Origin: Chromera velia
Lineage: Eukaryota; Sar; Chromeraceae
Assembly: GCA_018398765.1 (NCBI GenBank)
Contig: JAHBMJ010001073.1
Location: forward strand, 1-35,000
DNA: 35,000 bases
Direction: 5' to 3'
Shown here: positions 1 through 10,533 of the stretch, in pieces
Layout: every line of letters begins with the position of its first letter
Numbering within the stretch: position 1 is the first letter of the stretch
Translations under genes and position numbers: made by a program
The notes under the pieces: model-generated
The model's database searches: none
Told to the model about the DNA's origin: nothing
The model's input: only the letters and a program-made list of their open reading frames with translations

Positions 1-384
1 GATCTTGGAATATCCCGCCGCCGCGCGCAGTAAAGTCAGACCCGGTCAGGAAGTGCGTGACCGTGCGCGAATGCGAGCGACTGAGAGCAAAATGCAAAAC
101 GTGCAATTGAGCTCAAAAAGTAATTCTTCACATACATGCAGAAAAATAAATGAAAGAGACTTGGATCGGAAAGAAACATTCAGAAGTACCAGGAGTGGGA
201 ATGGTGGACTGTCAGACTTTCTCTCCTGTAGGTACTGGACTGAAGTACTGACTGACTGAACTTATTGTCTCACTTAGCCGTTATATATTGCAATAGACCG
301 TACGGGACGGAAGGGAGCCAGTAGACCAAACTAGACTGGACGGGATACAAACTTCGATCTATCTGTCAAAGTTACTAAAGTACG

Positions 385-417
385 GTAACTTTAGGGGGTC
401 ATAGACCCTAAAGTTAC
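385..417. repeat. Perfect 12-bp inverted repeat ending in TTTAGGG
   Basis: GTAACTTTAGGG at 385-396 is repeated in inverse as CCCTAAAGTTAC at 406-417, with a 9-base loop. A third partial arm, AAAGTTAC at 368-375, can also pair with the left arm. The arms contain the plant/alveolate-type telomere heptamer TTTAGGG, but only once, so this is not a telomere array. It may be the end of a small DNA transposon or an RNA hairpin. Confidence 0.6.
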
Positions 418-750
418 TGCGCTATCCGGGTAACTCTTAAAAAAATGTACTGAATTTCCGATAAAATAATATAATCTGATATAGCAGGTATTAAACAGCG
501 AGGGTATTAAAGAGTGAGCAAAGAGCTATAGAACGTTCGGTCATGCACACAATCACCTCACCAAAGTGGGGGGGTTTACAGTTTCCCCGAGGCTACAGTG
601 ATTATAGCAGAGGACCCTGCCTTCAGCAATTCGCCCACCCTCGTCGGTCATCAGTCGGAGGGCCCCAGTTGATCGCTGCGCTTTGATCCAGACACCAAGA
701 TCTTGCCTTGCTGTCTTCTCTCCCTTCCTCTCTCTTTCTACGAAGACTTC

Positions 751-1011
751 ATGCCCAAGTTCAGGGTTGAAATTTCAGAAGACGCAGCCGGGTTACACCG
801 GCACTGGCACTTGAAAAGGCAGCTCCGCCGCTATCTAGAGCTGTGCTGTGGCCAGAAGAAAAGATCATCAGTTGGTTCCACCCCTCTTCTAAAAGAATGG
901 AAAGGGGCTGGCTCTAGGGCTGGCTTCCTTTTTAAAATTTTTCATGGGGAAGGAAGAGTTTTCTCCCGTCCCCTCACCGCCTACAGTACACCACTTTCGC
1001 TTTCACTTTGA
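751..1011 (+). CDS. Doubtful short open frame
   Basis: An open frame of about 86 codons starts at an ATG at 751. The product is basic, with HRHWHLKRQLRRYL near its start, and matches no family I know. It has no visible signal peptide, clear splice context or strong codon bias. It could be a decayed exon or a chance frame. Confidence 0.12.
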   Translation: MPKFRVEISEDAAGLHRHWHLKRQLRRYLELCCGQKKRSSVGSTPLLKEWKGAGSRAGFLFKIFHGEGRVFSRPLTAYSTPLSLSL

Positions 1012-1364
1012 CTCGCATTCACTTTCTCACTCACACAACGCCACCACGCTTTCAGACACATAAACAACGATGTGGCCGATTTCCATGATTCACACACACA
1101 GTCGCACACACATAAGAAAACAAAAAACACAAAAACATCATTTGTCCAAGCGACCTCGCAAGAACACAGGGAGGAAGAAGAAGAAAACGGTACGCCCCCC
1201 CCCCGATCGCCCAGGAGGAAAAGCGCCGCCCCCAAGCAAACCAAACAAGGTCCGCTGATCCGATCCCAGACAGGCAGGCAGGTAGACCAACTCAACCAGC
1301 AGTCAACGGGCTGGTCCACCACCCACAGCAACAACAGGTGCAGAAACACACCTCTCTCTGCTAC

Positions 1365-3953
1365 CTACCCCACGGGGTTGGAGAGTTTCACGGAGAGCAG
1401 CTGATCTGCCTCCATTGCAAATTCCATCGGGAGGTTGTTCAGGACGTCCCCCACGAATCCTGTGGTGATCAGAGAGACCACCTCGTTCTCCGACAATCCC
1501 CTCTGCTGAAGATAGAAGATCACGTCCTCCTTCACCTGCAGGCAGTAGAGGAGTCATGTGTTGCGAGTCTTCGTAGGCTTTTGTCTGCAGACCACAACTG
1601 CTGCCCGACGGTGCTTTTTTCATGAAGGGTGGCGTGCTCCTTCCTACATTGATTTATACCCGTCTGTCGGGCTGTCTTTCCCTCAGTCTGCCATTCATTC
1701 ACACACTCATTCCTTCATTCATTCATTCATCCATTCATTCCTTCATTCCTTCATTCCATTCATTCATTCATTCATTCATTCATTCACTTGTTTTTTCTCA
1801 TTGGAAAACAAAGGAAATAAATTGTGATTCAGTCCATCGAACTGTCTGCCTTCCCCCCACCCCCCACCTACCTTGCTGGTCGTGGCCTCGTGCTCCAAGC
1901 TCACAGCCCCCGCGTCGAGGCCGTCGGGGTCTTTCGGGTCCGTACTCTGTTTTGTTTTGGGGGGACGCACGTTAAAGGGGGGGGAATGAAGGCTTGGCTT
2001 GCTCACGTGATACGATGAAGAATGGGAAGTTCTGGAAGAGGAATGTGAGTGTGTCAGAGAGGAGAAAATGTAGAGGGAGAGGGAAATGAAAAAGGCACAC
2101 TAGGACAACACAGGAGACGGCAAAAGACACCCAACCCAAGGACAACAGAGGAGACGACCACAACGAAAGATGAACAAGGATGGAAAAAAAAGAGAATGAC
2201 CCGACACTCTTAACGAAAGACACAGTGATGGTCCGATGTCTGACTGCCAACCATGCAACCAAGCCCTTACTTCCCCCCTTACCTGAACGACGGGGAAGGT
2301 GTTGGCCTTCGAGTTCGACCCGATCAGCATCGAGTCACAACGGGTGTAGCTTTTTGCCCCCACTGCACGGGGTCCCACCTGAATGAATGAAGACAAACAA
2401 AGGAACGAGAAGGACAATAACAAGAGGTTGGATATTCGCAGAGTCAGTCAATCACCAAAGCAGAATACCGTACGGTCAGTCTAGAGCAGGAGGAGAACTG
2501 CAGCCCCGTCCTGATTTTCTTTGGGAGTTTGCCTTTTGTCTTTTGTCTTTGGTGGGAGGCAGACACGACAGAAGATACGGACAAAGCGTTTTGGGGGCGG
2601 AGAGGCAGGTAGAGGAGACAGGCCGTCTCTTCGACCCCCCCACATGATGGCCTTCCTCAGACAAGACAAGACAAGACAAGACAAGAAAAAAGCAAAAAAC
2701 CGAAGGAAACAAATACGCAGAAGGGTTGATGGACACCACACCTTGCCACCCCCCCTCCCACCCAATCAACGGACACGGACCTGCACGAGGCCTCTGTAGG
2801 TGTTCACAGATTCGTCTGCAGAGATTCCCTTCGAGATGATTCTGCTCTTCGTCTTTGGCCCCACGTGCACCATTTTCGTCCCCGTGTCTGCCTGCAGAAA
2901 GAAAAAATACAATTCGGGTAGTCTGAAATGAATGGAAGAAAAGAAAACAGCACAAGGGGGTGCCGACACTCCGCACGAAAGAAAGGAAGGAGATCACGGT
3001 AGAACAGAAACTCTCACACAAGCGAACGTACTCCTGCGGGTGAGGAATGGCATCGTGACCAAAACTCTCTCTCCCTCTCTCTCTCTCTGCACCCAATCTG
3101 AAGGAAACAAACACCCCCGCTCCTTAGGCGCACCAGGCAGAGGACACACACCCCTCCGTCTCCCCTCCCCTCCCACCCCACTCACCTGCATTCTTCCGTT
3201 GGTCAAAGCGACCGAATAGAACTCCCCTGTGCTCCCCTCTCCCTCAAGCACGCACGAAGGATACTTCCAAGTGATTGCACTCCCAGCTTCCACCTGCACA
3301 TGCATGCATGGGTGTGAGGAGGCAAACCATGTGTAAAGCGACAAGAAAAGAATCGAAGAAAAAAAAAGACAAGGAAGGAAGCAAGGAACACGCAGTCGTC
3401 AGAGAAACAGAGCAACCAACACTGTCATCTATTTGCACCCAGCACAAGAAGAGAGAGGAAGCATGGACAAACAAAAAAGCCTACGACCTACCTGAGTCCA
3501 GGAAATTTTTGAATTTTTGCCCAAAGCACGCCCCCTCTTCGTAACAAAGTTGTAAATGCCCCCTTTCCCCTTCTCATCCCCAGCATACCTGCACGAAGAA
3601 GAAGAATTTGAAATAGAAATAAAACTTGTTTACGTATAAGTTTGAATTGAACCAACGGAATATCGGTAAATGTATACGTGAATGGATGAACATCCGCGGT
3701 ACGTCTGTATCTGCATTGCATCACAGTAGCCTGAGACAAGGGGGGGAAAAATGGGGCTTTGGGAAGAGACGGAAGGGGTCAAAAAACCGAAGAAAAGAGA
3801 AAGAGGGAAAGGGGGGGAGCAGGCAATGGACGCACAACCACCACAAATTGACACTGATACCAGGAAGGCACACCTGCCCCAAACGGGGCTGTCCCTACGC
3901 AGCGGAAAGCCTCTCTCTCATGAAAAAATGGATATAGATAGACAGAGACACGC

Positions 3954-3994
<41 letters not shown>

Positions 3995-6223
3995 CAGCAG
4001 ACATAAAGACCAAACAGACCTACCAATTCTGCACGGTTGAGTATTTGATCTTTGCGTCATCCAACGCAACCAACTCGACCACCGCGGCGTGGAGCTGCAG
4101 GAGATCGAGCGTCAGTGAGTCACAGCACTTCATTGTTTCATTGTCCCATTTGTTTGACAGAAATTCACGGAGCATGAGGAGGAAGGAAATTGGTTGTTTC
4201 CAAAGACAGTGACAAAAAGGAAACGCATGAAAGAGAAAGAGGAAGACAGGAAACAGACGGAAAGACTGTGAACCAAAGAGATCTTTCTGCCTTGTCCTGC
4301 ACATTCCGTACCCTCATTTCCTTCCCTCAAGCTGAAAGGACCAGTCAGCAGGACGGCTAGCCAGACAGACACAGACCTGATGCGATGAGAATGCAGGCGC
4401 CGTGCACCCCTCCAGATAGGACACAGAGGAGTTTCGGTCTGCCACGATGAGCGTCCTCTCGAATTGGCCCGATTCCTGGTCGTTGATTCGGAAGTAAGTC
4501 GAGAGGTCCATGGGACACTGGGTGTCGGGGGGGACGTACACGAAAGTGCCGTCAGAGAAGACTGCGCTGTTCAGGGCGGTGAAGTAGTTGTCCTCCTGCA
4601 GGCAGGCAAGGGGCAAGGAGAGGGGGGAAGAGGTGGGGGTTTTTGTTGCAACGACAGGCTTGTCTTGCTGTGCACAGCAACATGAAAGCAGTCAGAGCGC
4701 CTCTCATTCAGACAGGGGGGGAGGAAGAAAAAGGACAGCCCCCCTTAAACAAACACACCAAGAGGAAGTGGAAGAATGTAGACAAAACAGGCAGGTCGAC
4801 AGCCCACCTACCTGAGGCACGACGCTTCCCATATATTTCCTGATCAGGTCCGGGTACTTATCGATCGCCTCCGAGATAGAGCAGAAGATGATGCCCTCCT
4901 TCGAGAGCTCTTCCTTGAATGTGGTCGCAATGGACACAGAGTCAAACACAGCGTCCACAGCAACATTGGCCAGTCTCTTCTGTTCGTTCAGAGGGATGCC
5001 CAACTTCTCGAAAGTCGCAAGCAAGTCTGGGTCCACCTGCAGGAGTGTGGCAGTTGCCAGTGGAGGAAATTTGAACGACTTGTCTTGTCTGTCTGGGTAT
5101 GCCTAGACGTAGGAACTACCAGAAGCTGGCAGGGAAATACGAAACAACGTGCGCAGAAAAATAAAAAAGAGAGGCGCCCGGAGAAAATAAACGTGGCAAT
5201 GAGAGCGTTGACTGTCATGATTCACTCATACACTCACACAAAAACCCTCTCAAAAAACTACCGAATCCCACAAACAAACAAATCAAGAGGGAGGGCCGCC
5301 CACCTCGTCCAAGCTCGCATGCTTCGGCAGGTTCTTCGGTGCACTGTAGTAGCTCATCGTGTCGTAATTCACGGGGGGGTAGTACACGTGGGCCCACTGA
5401 GGCTCCTTCATCTTCTTCCACCGCCTGAAAAAAGACAAAAAGGAGAACGTAATCAATGAAGTTCTCTGTTCTGGTTCTCCCTTGATTTCCTCCTTCACTT
5501 CCCGTCTGCTCTCGCAACCCTCCCAGAGCTATGCAACCTCTCCTTTCTGCATTTCCATCCCTTCTTTTGTCCGTCTACCTCTTGCCACTATCGTCCGTCC
5601 ACCCTTCCTCCCTACATGTCACAGTCTCTGTCGCCGCCCGTCAGCGCCTCTCCCTCCCAGGCCCTCTGCCATCTAACGCCCTTTGCCCTTCGCTTGACAG
5701 CTCTCGCGCTTTTGTCCGACGTATACATGCCACGCGCACGGATACATTTGCATGGACACCCGAACAGGACTCTGCAGCAAACCAGACGGAAGTCTGTGCC
5801 CTCCCTTCCCCCCTACATGTAAGCCTTGAGGCGCCAGTCGAGCATCCACTGGGGCTCCTCTTTGATGGCGCTCAGCTGTCTGAGCTTCTCCTCATCCAGT
5901 CCAGGGGGGAGGGAGGTGGACTCAATCTTTGAAGTGAAACCGTACTGGTAGGCTCTGTTGGCTGCAGAGAAGAACTTGTCCTCTACCGAAACTTCCTTCG
6001 GAATTGCTCTGGGTTCAATTTCGAGAGTGGAGGTGGAGGAAGGGGGGGCCTCGAAGAGACGAGACGGGACGTCGTCATGTCTGTCTCTGTCTCCTGCTCT
6101 ACTGACACCCCTCTTGAAAAGCCGCCCCTCCCTTCCTCCTTCAGATGACCGGGAAGGAACTAGACGAAAGGCTTCCGACCCAGTCAAGAGGGCAAACCCG
6201 GAGGCAAGCCCTAAGAAAAGCAT
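1365..6223 (-). CDS. sufB: SufB, plastid-targeted Fe-S cluster scaffold (11 exons)
   Basis: SufB is the scaffold of the SUF Fe-S assembly complex (SufBC2D), which acts inside plastids. Exons on the minus strand: 6223-5817, 5424-5304, 5036-4812, 4595-4377, 4094-4024, 3588-3492, 3293-3186, 2891-2781, 2378-2283, 1946-1872, 1535-1365. They sum to 1701 bases, giving 566 aa, with every phase compatible. Family landmarks run in order: YQYGF and [14 protein letters not shown] (exon 1), EPQWAHV and SYYSAPK (2), [15 protein letters not shown] and YLEGCTAP (4), [13 protein letters not shown] across 5/6, NSKISWTQ (6), ITWKYPSC and [11 protein letters not shown] (7), [11 protein letters not shown] (8), CDSMLIG (9), EHEATTSK (10). 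The Cys of CDSMLIG and the His-Glu of EHEATTS, equivalent to assembly-critical E. coli SufB residues, are kept. The first 80 or so residues are extra: a signal peptide ([18 protein letters not shown]) then an Arg/Ser-rich transit-like stretch starting Phe-Arg. It is head-to-head with the ankyrin gene. Confidence 0.95.
1692..1787. repeat. (CATT)n microsatellite in sufB intron 10
   Basis: About 95 bases of CATT units with occasional CCATT and CCTT variants lie inside the intron between the last two sufB exons (1536-1871). On the gene's sense strand it reads (AATG)n. Confidence 0.9.
2659..2685. repeat. (AGACA)n pentanucleotide repeat in sufB intron 8
   Basis: Five units of AGACA lie inside the 402-base intron 2379-2780. 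On the sense strand the repeat is TGTCT, pyrimidine-rich like the other intronic repeats here. Confidence 0.85.
3956..3991. repeat. (GA)n microsatellite in sufB intron 5
   Basis: Eighteen GA units lie inside the 435-base intron 3589-4023. On the sufB sense strand this is a (TC)n tract placed just 3' of the donor end of the intron, about 30 bases after exon 5. Confidence 0.95.
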
Positions 6224-6955
6224 CCTCCAGTCTTCTTTTGGTCAAGAAGAATGAACGAGGAACGAAAGCTCGGTCTGTCACCTACCTGCCCAGGTAAAAA
6301 ATCGAAAAAAGAAGGGCACGTCGGGGAACAAATCGTAACGCGAAGGGACCTTCGGACCAAAGAGAGATGCCATAGAGTAACCTGCTTGACTGAGAATGTA
6401 TATATTAGTACAATAAGCTCCGCCATCAACGAATCTTCCAGACCAAGCTCACTGCCGTGGACTGAAGCCACACTTTGCTGCGCATTGCTTCGATCGTACG
6501 AATGGGACCTCGAGGGCCCAGAAGGCGGTGTTGTGCAATTTGCGTGACGAATCCCCGAGAGGCCGGGGCCGTGATGGACCCGGAAGGCCGCATCGGCCGC
6601 GTGTGGCTAAAAATAGTATGCTATTTTTTTCTGGGGCCCTTTTATGGGAATGGAATTTCAAGGCTCTCATATGTGGTGAGAGAATTCCATGGATGACACC
6701 GGGCTTTTTTCCCGGCCGCTCGGCCGAACGCGGCGACCCGGGCCGAAACGCATCCGTCCGCCACAAGATTTGCTTTCTGTGTTGCAAGTGAGTTGCCGTC
6801 TCGTTGAATCTTCGAAGACTTTCTGTAACTTTCGTTGTTTTGCAGACACCCCTCGCTCTCATAGAATCTTATCTCTATCACTGTCTGTTTAGTCAACCTC
6901 CCCAAGGTTCCCACCAAGCTTACCCCTTCTTTTGTTACCCAAAACTACCGCCACA
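6224..6955. promoter_or_regulatory. Head-to-head intergenic region of sufB and the ankyrin gene
   Basis: The 732 bases between two divergent start codons must contain both promoters. A TATA-like stretch (GTATATATTAG, about 6398) lies about 170 bases upstream of the sufB start. TGCGCATTGC at about 6479 carries an AATGCGC core on the minus strand. A hairpin-rich GC block follows at 6553-6726. A CT-rich stretch leads into the ankyrin start, whose context is CCACAATGCC. No promoter element has been proved; this is inferred from position. Confidence 0.5.
6553..6726. repeat. Run of six perfect inverted repeats
   Basis: The hairpins are: CCCCG/CGGGG (6553-6568); GGCCG-cat-CGGCC (6586-6598); AAAAATAG-tatg-CTATTTTT (6609-6628); ATGGAATT..CTCTCA paired with TGAGAGAATTCCAT (6650-6690, with a 6-base bulge); CCGGG/CCCGG around a T run (6699-6715); CGGCCG-ct-CGGCCG (6713-6726). 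Such density in 175 bases is unusual for this window. It could be a structured RNA, a 5' leader or a protein-binding region upstream of the ankyrin gene. Confidence 0.6.
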
Positions 6956-8166
6956 ATGCCCGTCTTCTCCAAGCCCGTTGTCGCGTCTCTGTGCGCTCTC
7001 GCCGCCTTCTGCTTCCAGGAGTCCCTCTCCGCTCCCGCCCCCCTTTCCTTCTCTTCCGTCAGACGTCTCCAGGAGGAGGCCGCTGAGGAGACCGCCGACG
7101 CTCCCGCTGAGGAGGAGACTGAGGAGATCGAGGAGACCCCTCGTCGCCCTGTCTTCACCACTCTCTTCCAGGCCGCTGCTGTCGGAAACATTGACGGCAT
7201 CTACGAACTCCTCGAGAACGGAGAGGATGTCAACGCAGTTGAGCTTGTGACCAACTACACTGCTCTGTACTTCGCTGCCGGTGCCGGTCACACCGAGGCC
7301 ATGGCAGCCCTCATCGGTGAGGGTGCCGATGTCAACGTTGAGGCTTTCAGAACCAAGTTCACCCCTCTCCACAACGCCGCTTGGCACGGACAGGCCGCCG
7401 CCACCAAGGAGCTTCTCGACAACGACGCCGCTGTCGATGCTCTCGACAACGAGCAGTGGACCCCCCTCCACCTCGCTGCCTTCGGCGCAGAGCCCTATGA
7501 CGCCGACGCTTCCATTGAGACCATCCAGGCTCTCATCGATGGCGGAGCCAATGTCACCGCCCTCACCGACGAGGGAAGAAACGCACTCCACTACGCTGCC
7601 CAGAGAAACAGAGGCGAGGTGGTCAGTCAAACGCTCCTTTTTCCCTTGCCCTCTGCTAAGTGAGCCACTTGTTTGAGAGACAAGAGGGGGTCCAACTCCT
7701 TTTCTGGGACACAGCAAACTGGGACATCTCTCATATCTCTGCGTCTTTTGGTTGTATTCTCCCGTGATTGAAAGCACCTGTGGTCGGGATCTGTTTGTAA
7801 CGCGGTCTCCCCTTGAAGTTTGTTGTCTCGCTACCTCCGCGCTCTGGTACAGGTCGTCTCATCTGCCCCAGGATGTGTCTTTCCGTTCCGCCTTTACGTG
7901 TCGTCTGACCTCAATCAACCTACACCCCGTCCTTCATTCTTTCTTCTTTTTTCGTGCAGGCCGCCTTCCTCCTGGAGCAGGCTCCCGAGATGGCTGTCGT
8001 GATGGACGCAGGTGGACAGACCCCCCTTGAGCTCGCCACTTCCGAGGGCAGCACCGAGGCCGTTGCAGTCCTGGAGGCTGCTCAGCCCGCCGAGGAGGAG
8101 CAGACTGAGGAGGCTGAGGCTCCTGCTGAGGCTGAGGAGGAGACCCCCGAGGGAGAGGCTAGGTAA
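6956..8166 (+). CDS. Secreted or organelle-targeted ankyrin-repeat protein (2 exons)
   Basis: Exon 1 is 6956-7621 and exon 2 is 7960-8166. The 338-base phase-0 intron has donor GTG|GTCAGT and acceptor GTGCAG. The product is 290 aa. Residues 1-25 form a signal peptide (hydrophobic VVASLCALAAFCF, cleavage plausible after SLSA), then a short SF/Arg stretch that could be a transit peptide, then a Glu-rich linker. Six ankyrin repeats follow, with hallmarks such as FTPLHNAAWHGQ, WTPLHLAAFGAE, NALHYAAQRNRGEV (which spans the splice and fixes the join) and QTPLELATSEG. The tail is a second Glu/Ala-rich acidic run ending EGEAR, with no ER-retention signal. Ankyrin repeats bind proteins; the partner cannot be read from sequence. 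Codon use is extremely biased (GAG, GCC, CTC, TTC, AAC), unlike its neighbours, which suggests high expression. The start was chosen for its CCACAATG context and the signal peptide. Confidence 0.9.
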
Positions 8167-9293
8167 ACGATAAAAGAAATGAATAGGTGAAGGGGAAGAA
8201 CGAGAGTGGGAAATGGAGGGAGGTGTGTGAGTGAGGGAGAGAGTGAGCAGGTTCGTGTACTGTGGAGTGTTTTGTCGTGTGACTTTTGAATGTTCGCCCT
8301 CGTGCTGCCGACAAGAGATCGTCTTAGACCGTGGCCCCTTGGGTGAACATTTCTTGTTTTTTGTTTCTGTCTTCACTCTTCGATCCGTTCATTCATTCAT
8401 TTTGATAAAATGAGTGAACTGAACGTCTTGCTCTCTACCTTTCTTTTTCTGCCTTATCGTTTCTTGCCCTTGGCTTTCCTGGATGGAGTGCGTGCGTGCG
8501 TCGTGACTTGATGGATGGATCTCGGTGGAACTTTCGCCTGCCTACTCGCAGAGTCTTCCACATGAGCGTTTTTTGGTTGGCCTTACCTTCATTGACCTGT
8601 GTTCGTGTCAACTCTCGTTCGTGCGTTCATTCGTTCGTTCGTGTTTGGACACATAATACCCTTCTTGCTTGCAACGACCCACAACGGGTCAAAACAGAAG
8701 AGTTGGTGTATACCTCCTTACTGACGACAGAAAACAGAAATTTCACGGCATCAGTTTCTTTGACCTGGAACAAAGGAGAAAAAAGGAGGAAGAGAACGAC
8801 GAGCTTGAGCTTCTTTTGTGTCTGTGTCTTCCTTTCTGGCGACAGCTTTCAGTGGAAGCAAACGGATGGGTCGAATGGGGAAAGGTTTTTTAGGACTCGG
8901 CAAAAAGTATGACTGCGTTCTAAGCCAAACGAAAGGAATTTGTCGGTCCAAGACAATGACTGGGTGTTCCGAGATACACGCCACCACAGGTGCATGTTTG
9001 TCTGAACGTGTACGACCCTTGAAAGGTGCATGCAGTTTGGGTACTGAAAAGTGCGTGTGAGTGGTGAACAGATGTGTCGCTGCAGACGGTCTCACAGTAG
9101 CTGATCAAGCAGAGCTTCGCCAAGCAGTCACTTTAGGCTATAGCAGTCACTTCTACTACAATCAAACATTCTTTTGCTTTACGTCCGGGATCATTTTCCT
9201 CTTTTAGTTTCAGGATTAAGAACAGTTTTACCTGGAGTTTTGTTATGTTAGTTTAAAACTTATTTTTCTGTCCTAAAAAATCTATGCTTTTGA
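8167..9293. other. Intergenic region after the ankyrin gene
   Basis: This stretch includes the likely 3' untranslated region of the ankyrin gene and then unremarkable DNA with short CATT- and CGTT-type repeats (around 8390 and 8630). The open frames near 8500-9100 lack codon bias and family motifs. I see no gene here. Confidence 0.5.
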
Positions 9294-9326
9294 ATTGATT
9301 GATTGATTGATATGTTCCGCCCTAGG
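9294..9326. repeat. (ATTG)n repeat with conserved flank, copy A
   Basis: An ATTG microsatellite is followed by GATATGTTCCGCCCTAGG. The same arrangement recurs at 10654-10704 with GATAGGTTCAGCACTAGG. The similarity continues past the microsatellite, so the two are probably relics of one dispersed repeat family. Confidence 0.55.
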
Positions 9327-9340
9327 TTTAGGGGTTAAAT

Positions 9341-9356
9341 TATCATAATTATGATA
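9341..9356. repeat. 16-bp perfect palindrome TATCATAATTATGATA
   Basis: The palindrome is perfect and has no loop. It lies 14 bases after repeat copy A, in AT-rich DNA. It could be a cruciform-prone site or a decayed transposon end. Confidence 0.6.
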
Positions 9357-9628
9357 TTAGTTATGTATAGTTATGATATGGTCAGGGGACTAGTCAGGGG
9401 ATTCAAAGTTTACTAGGGGACTTATTTAATAATCCGGGGCCATTATCCGGCAGCCATTGTGCTAGCCCTTGTGCACCAACGGCAAACGGCCCATGCAGTG
9501 AACGCGTATACTTTGAATGACAGACTATATGCATGCATCGTTCGTTTACGCAATTTAAGAGTAGAATTGAAGAGCGTTATCAGTAAAACGTGAAAAATGT
9601 TGATCTTATGTGTTTTTCCCTTCTACAG

Positions 9629-9989
9629 ATGACAGTACAGGATGCTTATGGAGGAGTGGAACACGCAGAGAAGGACAGCGACCGAGGCAGAATGGAGGTT
9701 GAAGGAAAATTGGGAGAAGAGGAAGGAGGAACTCAGATGACTTGTATTGGCTGAGTTCATCGAAGCATCTCAGCAGGAAGAGAGCCCAGAAACCGAGGGG
9801 GGCTTAGGCTTCTTCGTCTCCCTTTTGCAAGGTGCCGGTAGGTCTCTCTCCAGGCTCCTCTCGGGACCCGGGCGAGTTTTTGGGGGCGCCTCCAGTGTGG
9901 CTGCCGCTCGTGGGGACTCACAGGAAGGGAACTCGAAGAAGCGGAAGTCGGTCTATATTCATTGCTTATACATGTCATTGACTGAATGA
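9629..9989 (+). other. Possible decayed or terminal exon region
   Basis: A polypyrimidine tract and acceptor-like TTCTACAG precede an ATG at 9629, which opens a 41-codon acidic frame. A second frame, about 80 codons from 9747 to 9989 with no ATG start, contains a Gly/Ser/Arg-rich stretch ending in GNSKKRKS. The two frames differ and no intron joins them well. I do not recognise either. This may be the remains of a gene or transposon. Confidence 0.15.
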
Positions 9990-10533
9990 TAAAAAGTCGA
10001 TGTGTATGAACCCTTTTGCATATTTGTCTCTTCTACTACTATTTTTCTGTCGATTTGTACGTCTCTTTCTTTCTTTCCCTCTTTTTTCTTTTCAATACAT
10101 GGAGAGCCTCAAAGAGAGCTGGAGTCATCAGTTTGGGAAATGAGAAGAAAACAAAGACGCAATCAAAGAAGAATGAACGGGTATTCAGGATGTATTCCGA
10201 AGGAGATAGGGTATAAAATGAGAAGAAAATGAACGAATGACTACTTATCTGATCGAATGTTTTCCTGTGCCCGTCAACATCTGTCAGCTGTGTCTTCCAA
10301 ATTGTATGTTTGTGCAGGCGCGAGACTGAGTGAGGGGACAGCGCTTACTGTGCGGCTTACAGCTTGTTCCCCCCCCCCACTTCCCGTTCCTTTGACTATA
10401 CATAGCTGCCTCACCTGGCTGCTCGCAGTGGAGAGCGTTAATAACTACATGCTAGGACAGTTCGTGTGATTCAGACTCATCTTCGTGCAGGCAAATTCAC
10501 TAATTCAATAAGTAATGGGTAATTATTAGGGTT

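Larger units (their letters stand above)
1..1364. other. Gene-poor region downstream of sufB
   Basis: I see no convincing gene here. The first 700 bases are of mixed composition with an AT-rich patch near 430-500 and a strong inverted repeat at 385-417. The stretch 1040-1360 is CA- and A-rich, runs up to the sufB stop codon, and probably includes the sufB 3' untranslated region (sufB is on the minus strand). Short open frames on both strands look like chance frames. Confidence 0.6.

Noticed and set aside
385-417. Telomere or subtelomere signal
   Set aside because: Only one TTTAGGG and one CCCTAAA are present, as arms of a hairpin, and no tandem array exists.
6935-7777. 280-codon minus-strand open frame over the ankyrin gene
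   Set aside because: It is a mirror frame produced by the strong C-ending codon bias of the ankyrin gene, with a Ser/Val/Gly-rich, non-domain product.
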